From the NCBI GenBank assembly GCA_016716425.1, contig JADJWJ010000014.1, positions 1 to 64,000 on the forward strand: a stretch of 64,000 bases of DNA. The letters run 5' to 3'. This document shows positions 19,888 to 29,022 of this stretch, one piece after another. This DNA is from Betaproteobacteria bacterium. GTDB taxonomy: Bacteria; Pseudomonadota; Gammaproteobacteria; Burkholderiales; Casimicrobiaceae. Numbering within the stretch: the stretch's first letter is position 1; every line of letters begins with the position of its first letter. Made by a program: the position numbers and the translations under genes. The notes under the pieces are model-generated. The model made no database searches, had not been told where the DNA came from, and was given only the letters and a program-made list of their open reading frames with translations.

Positions 19888-22290
19888 ATGCGCGCCTCGC
19901 GCCCAACGGCGTCATACCGTTTCGGGTCGTTCGAACTGCAACCTCGGGAGTTCCGCCTCCTCGCGGCCGGCAAGCCCGTGCACGTCACATCGCGCGCGTT
20001 CGACCTGTTGCTGGCATTGGTCGAAAGTGCGGGCAGGCTGACGGCGACGGAAGACCTCGCCGCGCGGGTCTGGCCCGGGCGGGTGGTGGAGCCGGGCAAT
20101 ATCCACGCGCACGTTTCCGCCCTGCGCCGGATCCTCGGTACGCAGGCCATCGAGAACGTGGCCGGTCACGGGTACCGGCTCACCCTCGACGTTGCTGCCG
20201 GCGAACCAACCGGTCCTGCGCCGCTCGGCAGGCACAACCTCCCGCGCCAGCTGACACGCTTCATCGGACGCGAAGCCGAGGTCGCGGACTGCGGCCGGCT
20301 TCTGGGCGCCTCGCGCCTGCTCACGCTGACGGGCATCGGTGGTATCGGGAAGACCCGCCTGTCGCTCGAGGTCGCGCAGCTTGCGATCGACCGCTTTCCC
20401 GACGGCATCTGGCTCGTCGAATTTGCGCCGCTGCGCGAGGCCACGCTGGTGCCGCAAGCCATCGCGGCGGCGCTCGGCGTCGCCCAGCAGACCGGTCGCA
20501 CGTTGCTGGATGCCATCGTGAGCCATGTGGCGGCACGGCGCCTGCTGATCGTGCTCGACAACTGCGAGCACCTGCTCGCGGCGTGCGCGCACGTCGCCAA
20601 GCGGCTGCTCGAGGCGGCGGGCGGGCTCACCGTCATGGCGTCCAGCCGGGAGCCGCTGCACCTCGTCGGCGAGACAGCGTATCCGCTGCCGGCGCTGTCG
20701 ACGCCCGACGCCGGCACCGTCGACGCGCTTGCCGCGTCGGACGCGGTCCGGCTGTTCGTCGATCGCGCCAACGCCGTGCAGCCCGAGTTCGAACTGACGC
20801 CGGCCAATGCCGCGTCCGTGGGCGCCATCTGTACGCGACTCGATGGCATACCCCTTGCGATCGAGCTGGCCGCCGCGCACGTGCGCTCGCTGTCGGTCGA
20901 CGCCATCGCGCAGCGCCTCGCGGACCGGTTTCGATTGCTCCGGATCGGCGACCGGACCGCCGCGCCGCGGCATCAGACCCTGCGCGCCGCCATCGATTGG
21001 AGTTATGAACTCCTGACGCCGCCGGAGCGGTCGGTGCTGCAGCGCCTCGCCGTGTTCGTCGGGGGCTGGACGCTCGACGCGGCGGTGGCAGTCGCCGCGG
21101 ACCCGGGCCTCGCGGCTGCCGATTTCGTCGCGTTGCACGGCGAACTGGTCGAAAAGTCGCTGGTCGTCGCCGAACATGCACGGGACCGCTATTCGCTGCT
21201 GGAGACGGTCAGGCTGTACGCGGCGGAGCGGCTCGGAGCCGATGGCAACGCCGCGACGACGAGAACGCGACATTTCGAATACTGCCTTTCGCTTGCGGAG
21301 GCGGCGGCGGCGCGCACGGGAACCGCGCAGGAAGACTGGTGGCGGGAGCTCACCGCCGACCGGGAGAATCTGCGGGAAGCGCACGCCTGGAGCACGCGAG
21401 ACGATGCGCGCGCACGGGCGGAACTCCAGCTCGTCATTGCGCTGGCTGGCTGGCTGTGCGCGAACGAGTTCGACCTGGGCAGTCCCATCCTGGCCAGGGC
21501 GCTCGGGCAGCCGGCCACGCAGCCGCGCGATGCGCTTCGCTGCCACGCCCTCAACGTGGCAGGCTACCTCAGCTACTACCGGGGCCAGTACGACGTCGCA
21601 CCCGTCTACCTGGAAGAAGGCCTCGCGATCGCCCGCGAGCTCGACGACGCCAAAGCGATTGCCGAGGCGCTCTGCATCCTTGGCGCAGCAGCGCACGGGT
21701 GCGGCGATCTCGCTGCTGCGCGCCGGCACCTCGTGGCTGCGCAGGAACCGGCAAGACGTTCCCGCAGCCCCGTCAACCTCTGGGGCGCGCTCACCTACCT
21801 GGCCGAACTCCACGCCACGGAGGGCGATCTGGATGCCGCGGAACCCCTGTACGTGGAAGCGCTGGCATGCGCCAGGTCCATGGGTGCGCAGAACATGACC
21901 GTATGCACGCTGCTCAACCTCGCGCGGATCGCGCTCAGCCGCCGAGCCGCGGACGCCGCCGGCCTGCAACTGCGGCAGGCGTTTCCCGTGTTCGAGGAAA
22001 TGGGCGCGGCGCTGAACCTGCACGCATTCCTCGCGTTCTGCGCCGGGCTCGCGGCACTTCGAGGCGAGTTCGAGGTGGCGGCGCGCTTCAAGGGCGCCTC
22101 CGATCGCGCGCTGGACCGCATGGGCCAGCATCGCGAGCCGGCGGACGCCAATGCCCTGGCCCCGCTCATGTCCGAGGCATGCCTCGGCGTCGGCGAAGAA
22201 GCGTTCGCGGCCGCTCGCAGTTCCGGATGGTCGCTCGACGAGGCACAGGCCCTCCGCGAGTTGCGGGCATGGATGCGGCAGATTGAATAG
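19888..22290 (+). CDS. Winged-helix / NB-ARC / TPR transcriptional regulator
   Basis: 800 residues from ATG 19888. The order is winged helix (YRFGSFELQPREFRLLAAG..NVAGHGYRL), GREAEVADC motif, Walker A TGIGGIGKTRLSLE, LLIVLDNCEHLL, ASSREPLHLVGE, a winged segment HQTLRAAIDWSYELL, then from about residue 450 a TPR-like helical array (LRCHALNVAGYLSYYRGQYDVAPVYLEEGLA and later repeats). This is the architecture of large ATP-dependent activators in the AfsR/MalT-like group. Gene 18461 is its truncated tandem paralog. The stop overlaps the TTG start proposed for the downstream peptide-binding protein by 8 bp, so the two are likely co-transcribed. Confidence 0.88.
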   Translation: MRASRPTASYRFGSFELQPREFRLLAAGKPVHVTSRAFDLLLALVESAGRLTATEDLAARVWPGRVVEPGNIHAHVSALRRILGTQAIENVAGHGYRLTLDVAAGEPTGPAPLGRHNLPRQLTRFIGREAEVADCGRLLGASRLLTLTGIGGIGKTRLSLEVAQLAIDRFPDGIWLVEFAPLREATLVPQAIAAALGVAQQTGRTLLDAIVSHVAARRLLIVLDNCEHLLAACAHVAKRLLEAAGGLTVMASSREPLHLVGETAYPLPALSTPDAGTVDALAASDAVRLFVDRANAVQPEFELTPANAASVGAICTRLDGIPLAIELAAAHVRSLSVDAIAQRLADRFRLLRIGDRTAAPRHQTLRAAIDWSYELLTPPERSVLQRLAVFVGGWTLDAAVAVAADPGLAAADFVALHGELVEKSLVVAEHARDRYSLLETVRLYAAERLGADGNAATTRTRHFEYCLSLAEAAAARTGTAQEDWWRELTADRENLREAHAWSTRDDARARAELQLVIALAGWLCANEFDLGSPILARALGQPATQPRDALRCHALNVAGYLSYYRGQYDVAPVYLEEGLAIARELDDAKAIAEALCILGAAAHGCGDLAAARRHLVAAQEPARRSRSPVNLWGALTYLAELHATEGDLDAAEPLYVEALACARSMGAQNMTVCTLLNLARIALSRRAADAAGLQLRQAFPVFEEMGAALNLHAFLAFCAGLAALRGEFEVAARFKGASDRALDRMGQHREPADANALAPLMSEACLGVGEEAFAAARSSGWSLDEAQALRELRAWMRQIE

Positions 22291-24079
22291 CCCGCGCTCG
22301 TCGCGGAAGTGCATCTCGCCATGCCTGCTGGCGCTCCTGCTGCTGTGGGCGCCCTGCCTGGCGGCGGCCGACCTCGCCGCCAGGGTCTTGCGCGTTGCCC
22401 TTGCGCATGCCGAAGCCGGCTTCGATCCGGCGACCGCCAGCGAGGTCTACTCGACCGCGGTGATCGCGGGAATCATGGAGCCGCTGCTGACGTTCGACTA
22501 TCTCGCCCGCCCGCCGCGGCTCGTGCCACTCACCGCCGAATCGTTGCCGGTGATCGAGGATGGCGGTAGGACCTGGACGTTCAGAGTCAGGCGTGGCATC
22601 CATTTCGCCGACGATCCGGCGTTCGCCGGGAAGCGCCGGGAGCTGACGGCGGCCGACTATGCCTACGCGATCAAGCGACTCGTCGATCCCGCGACGCGCT
22701 CGCCGAACGCGTTTCATGTCGCGGGAAAGATCGTCGGACTCGACGAGCTGGCGGCCGCCGCGCACGCTGGAAGGCGATTCGACTACGACGCCCGCATCGA
22801 GGGGATCGAGACCGTCGGCCGGCACATCCTGCGCGTCAGGCTGAAGCAGCCCGACCATGCCTTCGCCTTCGTCATGGCGCTGCCTGCCCTGAGCGCGGTC
22901 GCGCACGAGGTCGTCGCGACCTATGGCGAGCGCATCGCCGCGCATCCGGTGGGCACGGGTCCCTACCGGCTCAAGACCTGGATCCCGGCATCGCGCATCG
23001 TGCTGGAAGCCAACCCGGGGTTTCGCGGCCTCCGCTGGGAATTCGAGCCCGGGGACGATCCGGAAGACGCGCGCATCGCGGCGGCGATGCGCGGCAAGAC
23101 GCTTCCGCGCATCGGCACCGTCGAGTTCCACGTGCTGGAGGAGCCGCAGGCCCAGTGGCTCGCCATGCTCGGGGACAAGGTCGACATCGGTGGCGTGCCG
23201 GATGCATTCGTACCGATGGCGCTGCGCGGGCAGGCATTGGCGCCCGACCTTGCCAGGCGGGGCCTCAGGCTCTCCCGTCTCCTCCAGCCCGCCATCACCT
23301 ACACCGCCTTCAACATGCGCGATCCGACCGTGGGCGGATTCGGCGAGGCACAGGTCGCGTTGCGGCGCGCGATCGTCATGGCGTACGACAACGCGAAGGA
23401 GGTGCGGGTCGTGCGCATGGGGCAGGCGATCGTGCTGCCGATGCCGATTCCTCCCGGCGTTCCCGGCCACTCGTTGCGCTACCTCCCTGCCACTGATTAC
23501 GACCCGGCGCGCGCCAATCGCCTGCTCGACGAGGCCGGATACCGCAGGGGTCGCGATGGGTATCGCTCGCGGCCCGACGGCGGACCGCTCGTGATTCGCT
23601 ACGCCAGCCAGCGCGACACTTCGGCGCGCGACTTCCAGGAACTGTGGCGAATGGCGCTCGACGCGATCGGTGTGCGCCTCGTCGTCGAGCAGGGAAGCTT
23701 CGGCGACCAGATCAAGGCGGCCGCGACGTGCGCGCACCAGATGTGGAGCTACGGCTGGACCGCCGATTACCCCGATGGCGACAGCTTCATGCAGCTGCTC
23801 TTCGGGGACAACGTCCACGCGAGCAACGTCGCGTGCTACGCGTCGCCGGCGTTCGACGCCTTGTACCGCGAGTCGCGGCGCATGGCCGATTCGCCCGAAC
23901 GCACGCGGCTGTTCGAGCGAATGACCCGGCAGTTCGAAGCCGACGCACCCTGGCGCCTGCACGTGGCGACCTATCGCAACGTCCTGGCGCAAGCGCGCGT
24001 CATCGGCTACAAACCGCATCCCTATCTCTTCAACGACTGGATGTACGCGGACATCGAAGAGCCGGTCCCGCGCAGGTAA
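22283..24079 (+). CDS. ABC transporter substrate-binding protein, peptide/nickel (SBP_bac_5) family
   Basis: About 598 residues from TTG 22283, giving a signal peptide (CLLALLLLWAPCLAAADLAAR). The SBP_5 fold shows in LTFDYLARPPRLVPLTAESL, WTFRVRRGIHFADDPAF, AHPVGTGPYRLKTW and SYGWTADYPDGDSFMQLLFG. Such proteins bind oligopeptides, dipeptides or related solutes in the periplasm for an ABC importer. No permease or ATPase genes are beside it, so it is an orphan. It overlaps the NB-ARC/TPR regulator, suggesting it may act as a sensor or supply a ligand for that regulator; this is inference. TTG is the only plausible start in the frame. Confidence 0.85.
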   Translation: MNSPRSSRKCISPCLLALLLLWAPCLAAADLAARVLRVALAHAEAGFDPATASEVYSTAVIAGIMEPLLTFDYLARPPRLVPLTAESLPVIEDGGRTWTFRVRRGIHFADDPAFAGKRRELTAADYAYAIKRLVDPATRSPNAFHVAGKIVGLDELAAAAHAGRRFDYDARIEGIETVGRHILRVRLKQPDHAFAFVMALPALSAVAHEVVATYGERIAAHPVGTGPYRLKTWIPASRIVLEANPGFRGLRWEFEPGDDPEDARIAAAMRGKTLPRIGTVEFHVLEEPQAQWLAMLGDKVDIGGVPDAFVPMALRGQALAPDLARRGLRLSRLLQPAITYTAFNMRDPTVGGFGEAQVALRRAIVMAYDNAKEVRVVRMGQAIVLPMPIPPGVPGHSLRYLPATDYDPARANRLLDEAGYRRGRDGYRSRPDGGPLVIRYASQRDTSARDFQELWRMALDAIGVRLVVEQGSFGDQIKAAATCAHQMWSYGWTADYPDGDSFMQLLFGDNVHASNVACYASPAFDALYRESRRMADSPERTRLFERMTRQFEADAPWRLHVATYRNVLAQARVIGYKPHPYLFNDWMYADIEEPVPRR

Positions 24080-24381
24080 TTGCCGGCTCCGCTGCGACGA
24101 AGCACGCCCGCGGATCCCCTTTCGCGGGCGCCCGCGCCCACCACGCGTGATCCGGGAGGCATCGCGATCCCCACGCCGCATGGCGGCCGCGGCACCGGCC
24201 GGATGCCGGACCGGCATCGGTCCAACCTTAAGCAAATCTTCAGCCGGTTCTAAGGACGTGCGCCAAGGGCCGCTCGTACGGTTCGGTCGACGGCTCGGGC
24301 TTCGTTCGCGGCCGTCGCGGGCAGCCGGTGGCGCCCTCAGCCGCCGGCGCATCGTTCACCGAAACTCGAAAGGAGACACCA
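24080..24381 (+). other. Intergenic region, probable promoter of the 24382 gene
   Basis: About 300 bp with no supported gene. The stretch around 24225-24255 (TTAAGCAAATCTTC) is AT-rich against the local background and may hold a promoter, though no clear consensus pair is seen. A strong ribosome site (AAAGGAGA) closes it at 24368-24375. Confidence 0.35.
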
Positions 24382-25137
24382 ATGAGAACGTCGAATCCTC
24401 CATCGGGCTGGTCGCGCCTGGCCGGCGCGCTGCTGTTCGCCTTCCTTGCCCTGCTCTCGTCGGTGGCTCCCGCCGCCGATCGGCCGCCTCTCATCGAAGT
24501 GATCGCCGTACCGATCGGGCGCCCGGTGTGGATGCCCGTCGACTTCCACATGTTCTCCGCCCCGATCGGTACCGCGGATTCCGGCTACGTGGAGTTCGTC
24601 GAGACGATGGCAAATCTGCTGCCGCCGCCCGACCACGCGCTCGATCCGCACTTCGGCATCGGTCCGGGCGCCGCCCATGCGGGTCCGTACGGAACCGAGC
24701 TGGGCGAGAGCGTGCGCCGGCTTCACCTGCGCGACCGCATCCTCTACGAGTCGTCCGACTTCACGCAGGGCAATGGCGTGTGGCTGGTTTGGATGAACAT
24801 CCCGGCGCCCGGTGCGAGCGGGGCGTCGCCCGACTTTCCCGTCGGACGCGTCATCCCGAACGAGCTCTTTCCGATCCGCGTGGCCGGGACCGACATCCGC
24901 AACGGCCGGAAGTACTCCGTCCTGGGCGAATTCGAGGTTCCACCGCTCGACGCCGCCACGGATCCGCGGTTTGCCGGCATGGACGGGCACAGCCACTTCC
25001 CGATCTTCTTCGCCGACAACGCGGACTTCGGCCCGCCCGGCACGCCGCTCCGGGGGAGCTACCGCTACCTCGTGACGATGCTGGACCAGTCGGGCCAGGG
25101 GTGGTTCGTGCACGCCCACTTCGCCATCCTGCGGTAA
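24382..25137 (+). CDS. Secreted protein of unknown function
   Basis: 251 residues with a clear signal peptide (LAGALLFAFLALLSSVAPAAD). The start ATG 24382 is preceded by AAAGGAGA at good spacing. The mature part carries repeated aromatic and His-containing strands (PVWMPVDFHMFSAPIG, MDGHSHFPIFFADNADF, GWFVHAHFAIL) that suggest a compact beta-sandwich. I do not recognise the family. It opens a run of plus-strand genes ending with the KNGGWR protein at 28282 and may be regulated with them. Predicted location is periplasm or outside. Confidence 0.7.
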   Translation: MRTSNPPSGWSRLAGALLFAFLALLSSVAPAADRPPLIEVIAVPIGRPVWMPVDFHMFSAPIGTADSGYVEFVETMANLLPPPDHALDPHFGIGPGAAHAGPYGTELGESVRRLHLRDRILYESSDFTQGNGVWLVWMNIPAPGASGASPDFPVGRVIPNELFPIRVAGTDIRNGRKYSVLGEFEVPPLDAATDPRFAGMDGHSHFPIFFADNADFGPPGTPLRGSYRYLVTMLDQSGQGWFVHAHFAILR

Positions 25138-25373
25138 TTGCCGGAAAAGGCGCGCCATGACGAACCTGACGGTGACCGTGCGCGTGCCGGCGATCGCAGG
25201 CACCTCCGCACAGCCGTTGTCCGGCTTCGTGGCGGGCCTGCCGCCGCCCTTCGGCGTCGGCGCCGGGTTCGTTCACGCGACGACGAAGCGGTCGCGGCCC
25301 GAGCAGCCGCGCCCGGGCGGCCCCGGCTGGGCCCCCGAACCACGCTGCTCGTGGTTCCAGCCGTGCTGACGGC

Positions 25374-26162
25374 ATGTTGCACGAAACCGCTCGCGTGACG
25401 TCCGCCGTGCCCGCCAGGTCGAATGGCCCGGCGGGCACGCGCGGGCCCACGCTGCGCGAATTCCGGCTCGGCGGTTGCACGGTCGACGGGACCCGCGGCC
25501 GCGTGTTGCGCGACGGAGGCGTCACGCACGTCGAGCCGCGTGTCATGGACGTACTGGTGGCGCTGGTCCGGAGCGGCGGCCGGACGCTCTCGCGGGACGC
25601 GCTCATCGCGGCGGCATGGGGCCACCCGCACGTATCCGACGAAGCGCTGTCGCGCTGTGTTTCGCTCATCCGCCAGGCGCTCGGCGACGACCGCCGGAAG
25701 CCCCGCTTCATCGAGACCGTTCCGAAGCGCGGCTACCGTCTGCTGGTACCGGCCGAGGCCACGATCGCCCCGCCGACGCATCTCGCGGTACTGCCGTTCG
25801 TCAATCTCTCCGGCAAGACGCGATATCAGCACCTCGCCGACGGCATCACCGAGTTGCTCATCACGCACGTCGCGTCTCTGCCTTCGCTGCGGATCGTCTC
25901 GCGGACGTCGTCGATGCTCTACCGCGGAAGCCGCCTGCGCCTGCCCGACATCGCGCGCGAACTGGGCGTCACACGCATCGTCGAAGGCTCGGTACTCGCG
26001 TCCGACCGCAACGTACAGGCGGTCATGCAGCTGATCGACCCGGCCACGGATACCCATCTGCTGGCACGAAGCTACATGCGCGCGCGCGCCGACGCGCTGC
26101 AGCTCCAGAACGAACTCGCCGCGTCGATGGCGAGCGCGATCGCATCGTCGATCGCATCGTAA
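25374..26162 (+). CDS. Winged-helix regulator with TolB-like domain (CadC-type, soluble)
   Basis: 262 residues. Residues 20-115 form an OmpR/CadC-type winged helix (FRLGGCTVDGTRGRVLRDGG, ...FIETVPKRGYRLLVP). Residues 130-240 form the TolB-N-like domain often fused to such regulators (HLAVLPFVNLSGKTRYQHLADGITELLITHVA, RIVEGSVLASDRNVQAVMQLID). CadC-type proteins usually have a transmembrane helix between these parts; none is visible here, so it is probably cytoplasmic. It lies between two secreted-protein genes and is a candidate controller of them. ATG 25374 is used; GTG 25395 is an alternative. Confidence 0.82.
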   Translation: MLHETARVTSAVPARSNGPAGTRGPTLREFRLGGCTVDGTRGRVLRDGGVTHVEPRVMDVLVALVRSGGRTLSRDALIAAAWGHPHVSDEALSRCVSLIRQALGDDRRKPRFIETVPKRGYRLLVPAEATIAPPTHLAVLPFVNLSGKTRYQHLADGITELLITHVASLPSLRIVSRTSSMLYRGSRLRLPDIARELGVTRIVEGSVLASDRNVQAVMQLIDPATDTHLLARSYMRARADALQLQNELAASMASAIASSIAS

Positions 26163-26243
26163 GCAGATCCGAAGCATTTCATCAGGACACGCGCGCCCGG
26201 AGGCGGCAGTGTCGGGGCACGCCAACGCCACGGGAGATCGATC

Positions 26244-28187
26244 ATGCACAGCGCCGTCCATCGGATTCGCAGGTCCGCGGTCCACGTCGCGATCCTCGCC
26301 GTCGTTGCCGGAGCGAACCCGATCGCCCTGGCGACCGTCGCGCCGAACGCCGGCGACGCGCACGTCAACGGCGCCACCGCCAGCACGAGGAACCAGAACT
26401 ACGGGGGGGCAAACAACCTTCTGGTGAACCAGAACATGAGTGCGCTCGTCCGCTTCGACCTCGGCACGCTCCCGCCCGGAACCGTGGGACTGGACGTGGA
26501 GAAGGCCACCGTGCTGCTGTGGGTCAACAACGTCCCGCTCGCGGGCTCCGTCACCGTGTTCGCGGCGACCTCGCCGTGGAGCGAGGCGACGGTGACGTTC
26601 AACACCCAGCCCGGCTCGAGCGCGCTGCCGATCGCGTCGCTGCCGATCACCGTCGGCATGGAGCGCCAGTACATCGCGGTCGACGTCACCGAACAGGTCC
26701 GATCCTGGCTCGACACCGCGGGCTCGAATCACGGGCTGCTCCTGAAAGCCGCCGGACCCGTGTCGGTCGCGTTCGACAGCAAGGAAAACGTGGGTATCCC
26801 GGCGACGCTCGACATCACGCTCCTGAGCGGCGGGTCGGCGGGACCGCCGGGGGCCGCCGCGACGATCGCGGTGGGCAGCACGGTCACCGGGGCGCCGGGC
26901 TCGTCCGCGAACGTCGGCAACAGCGGCAGTTCGTCGGCAGCGGTACTCGACTTCACGATCCCCGCCGGCGCGACCGGGGCGACCGGCCCCGTGGGACCGA
27001 CGGGCGCGGCGGGACCCGCTGGCGCCATCGGGCCCGCCGGGCCAATGGGGCTCGCGGGGGCGATCGGACCTGCCGGACCCGCGGGGCCGCAAGGCCCGAC
27101 CGGCGCCACCGGGGCCACGGGACCTGCCGGCGCCATCGGTCCGGCTGGCGTGAACGGCCGCAGCGTCTTGAGCGGTGCGGTCGCGCCCACGGCGGTGGAC
27201 GGTGCGGATGGCGACTTCTACCTCGACACCATGACGACCCTGCTCTACGGCCCGAAGGCGTCCGGTGCCTGGCCGGCGGTCGCGGTTTCGCTGGTCGGCG
27301 CGGTGGGCGCGACCGGGCCCACCGGCCCGACGGGGGCGCAGGGAATCGCCGGCCCGGTTGGGCCGCAAGGGCCCGTCGGCCCCACCGGCGCGACGGGGCC
27401 TGCGGGTGCCGACGGCGCTCCCGGCGCGATCGGTCCGCAAGGACCGGCGGGCGCGCAAGGGCCGGCCGGTGCGCAGGGTCCGCAAGGTCTCGCCGGCGCC
27501 CAGGGGCCGCAGGGACCCATCGGCGCACCGGGGCCGCAGGGCCCGGCCGGAGCGCAAGGTGCGCAGGGGCCGGTCGGTGCGCAAGGCGTGCAAGGTCCGG
27601 CGGGCGCCGACGGTGCGCCGGGACCGCAGGGTGCCGCTGGCGCAGCGGGACCGCCGGGTGCAACCGGGCCGCAAGGCCCGATGGGGCCCGCCGCCACCTA
27701 CTCGCTTGCCGTCGACATCGACAACAACGTGGTTCCGTTCGGCTACCACCAGCTCATGGCTTCGTACACCCTCACGAACAGCGAGGGCATCGTGGCGCGC
27801 GTGCCCAGCTTCACGAACACGCTGCTGCAAAAGCCGGGAGAACAGGTGAATCGCCAGCCGATCTTCATCACCGGAATGGGTACGGTCTACTTCCTGACGG
27901 CAGGCTGCGCAGGCGACACCGGATACGTCTCCGGCGGTTCCATCATCTACAGCAGCGGCAATGGCACGGCCACGCTCGATGCTCCGCCAGTGGTGAACAC
28001 GCCGACAACCGTGAGCTTCTGGCGCTACGACATGACCACGCCTCCGACGCCCAACCTGCAGCCGGTCAGCGTGCGCAGCGCCAACGGCACCTGTCAGAAC
28101 AGCCCGCCGCTGCTCACGTCGGCGCTGAAGCTGGACCGCGGTGCATCGTTGACTTTCCTCAACGCGCTGTGGCCGGTCACGCCTTGA
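26244..28187 (+). CDS. Collagen-like secreted protein with DNRLRE-type domain
   Basis: 647 residues with a signal-like N-terminus (HVAILAVVAGANPIALATV). Residues 30-195 match the DNRLRE/disaggregatase-related module found in exported proteins (DAHVNGATASTRNQNYGGANNLLVNQN). Two Gly-X-Y tracts follow, about residues 242-305 and 352-482, interrupted by a short globular hinge (DGDFYLDTMTTLLYG). A globular tail with paired Cys ends the protein. Gly-X-Y tracts fold as triple helices, so a trimeric stalk is expected, perhaps for attachment. The repeats are rich in G and C but keep the frame throughout. Function unknown. Confidence 0.85.
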   Translation: MHSAVHRIRRSAVHVAILAVVAGANPIALATVAPNAGDAHVNGATASTRNQNYGGANNLLVNQNMSALVRFDLGTLPPGTVGLDVEKATVLLWVNNVPLAGSVTVFAATSPWSEATVTFNTQPGSSALPIASLPITVGMERQYIAVDVTEQVRSWLDTAGSNHGLLLKAAGPVSVAFDSKENVGIPATLDITLLSGGSAGPPGAAATIAVGSTVTGAPGSSANVGNSGSSSAAVLDFTIPAGATGATGPVGPTGAAGPAGAIGPAGPMGLAGAIGPAGPAGPQGPTGATGATGPAGAIGPAGVNGRSVLSGAVAPTAVDGADGDFYLDTMTTLLYGPKASGAWPAVAVSLVGAVGATGPTGPTGAQGIAGPVGPQGPVGPTGATGPAGADGAPGAIGPQGPAGAQGPAGAQGPQGLAGAQGPQGPIGAPGPQGPAGAQGAQGPVGAQGVQGPAGADGAPGPQGAAGAAGPPGATGPQGPMGPAATYSLAVDIDNNVVPFGYHQLMASYTLTNSEGIVARVPSFTNTLLQKPGEQVNRQPIFITGMGTVYFLTAGCAGDTGYVSGGSIIYSSGNGTATLDAPPVVNTPTTVSFWRYDMTTPPTPNLQPVSVRSANGTCQNSPPLLTSALKLDRGASLTFLNALWPVTP

Positions 28188-28281
28188 TGACCATGCGCAG
28201 TCGTGCACTCGCCGGACCGCGTGCCCGCGTGCCGCAATGGCGCGCAACGCGGTCCGCAACCCTCCCGCGAAGGAACGCACC

Positions 28282-29001
28282 ATGAAAACGATTGCCCGCA
28301 GCGCATGCCTCGCCGTCGCCGTCGCGTTCGGAACCGACTTGTCCGCGGCGACCTTGCCCATCGTGAGCTACAGCGTCAGCCAGACGCCGGTGAGCGGATT
28401 CGGATGCTGGTTCCACAACTTCAACGGCACGGTCGTCGACACCGGGAGAGTCGTCGGCGGCTCGGTCAGCTGCTCGCCGGACGCGATCGGGCACGTATTC
28501 GACTATGCCAACGGCAGTGGCACGCTCAACGACGGACTCACCGATACGACGCACCTCCTGCTGACGCGCAGCGACTCGCAGGGCGTGCCATTGCTCCCGG
28601 TGATCGAACTGCATCTCGGAAGCGTGTACACGCTCAACGAGATCAGGCTGCTCAAGGGCAGCTTCACGTTCACGCAGCTCACGTGGGCGACCGTCGAGTT
28701 CGGGGGAATCGCGCTCGGGTTGCCCGCGGTCCCGATCGCCGGCGATCCACTGAGCGTCGTGCTCGATCTGCGGGGCACCGTCCTGGCCGGCGTGCCCACC
28801 AGTCAGGTCTCGGTGAAGGCGTTCCAGGCCTCGTTCTACGGCTTGCCGATCGACCAGTTCGGCATCGGCGAGGTCGTGGTCGACGGCGACGACGTGATCC
28901 TGGCGCCGACGACCAAGGAGCAGTGCAAGAACGGCGGCTGGAGGCACTTCGACTTCCGCAACCAGGGCCAGTGCATCCAGTTCGTCAACACGGGCAAGTA
29001 G
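28282..29001 (+). CDS. Secreted protein with Cys-bracketed KNGGWR C-terminal motif
   Basis: 239 residues from ATG 28282, which has GAAGGAAC upstream and gives a signal peptide (MKTIARSACLAVAVAFG..SAA). The middle is a beta-rich domain (VSYSVSQTPVSGFGCWFHNFNGTV) that I do not recognise. The end reads TKEQCKNGGWRHFDFRNQGQ then CIQFVNTGK. I recall a similar CKxGGWxxFxFxNQGxC tail from exported hypothetical proteins of soil bacteria, but know no function. The two Cys probably form a disulfide. It follows the collagen-like gene and may be expressed with it. Confidence 0.7.
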   Translation: MKTIARSACLAVAVAFGTDLSAATLPIVSYSVSQTPVSGFGCWFHNFNGTVVDTGRVVGGSVSCSPDAIGHVFDYANGSGTLNDGLTDTTHLLLTRSDSQGVPLLPVIELHLGSVYTLNEIRLLKGSFTFTQLTWATVEFGGIALGLPAVPIAGDPLSVVLDLRGTVLAGVPTSQVSVKAFQASFYGLPIDQFGIGEVVVDGDDVILAPTTKEQCKNGGWRHFDFRNQGQCIQFVNTGK

Positions 29002-29022
29002 CGGCTCCGGGAACGGCGCACG

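Noticed and set aside
24073..25147. Shared GTAATTGCCGG at the ends of the 22283 and 24382 genes
   Set aside because: Only 11 bases, with no extended similarity; likely chance.
25157..25369. 70-codon frame after the 24382 gene
   Set aside because: No good ribosome site, low-complexity end and no recognisable fold.
26970..27690. Repetitive DNA that could suggest a CRISPR or tandem repeat array
   Set aside because: It is the Gly-X-Y coding tract of the collagen-like gene; there are no spacers or conserved repeat units.
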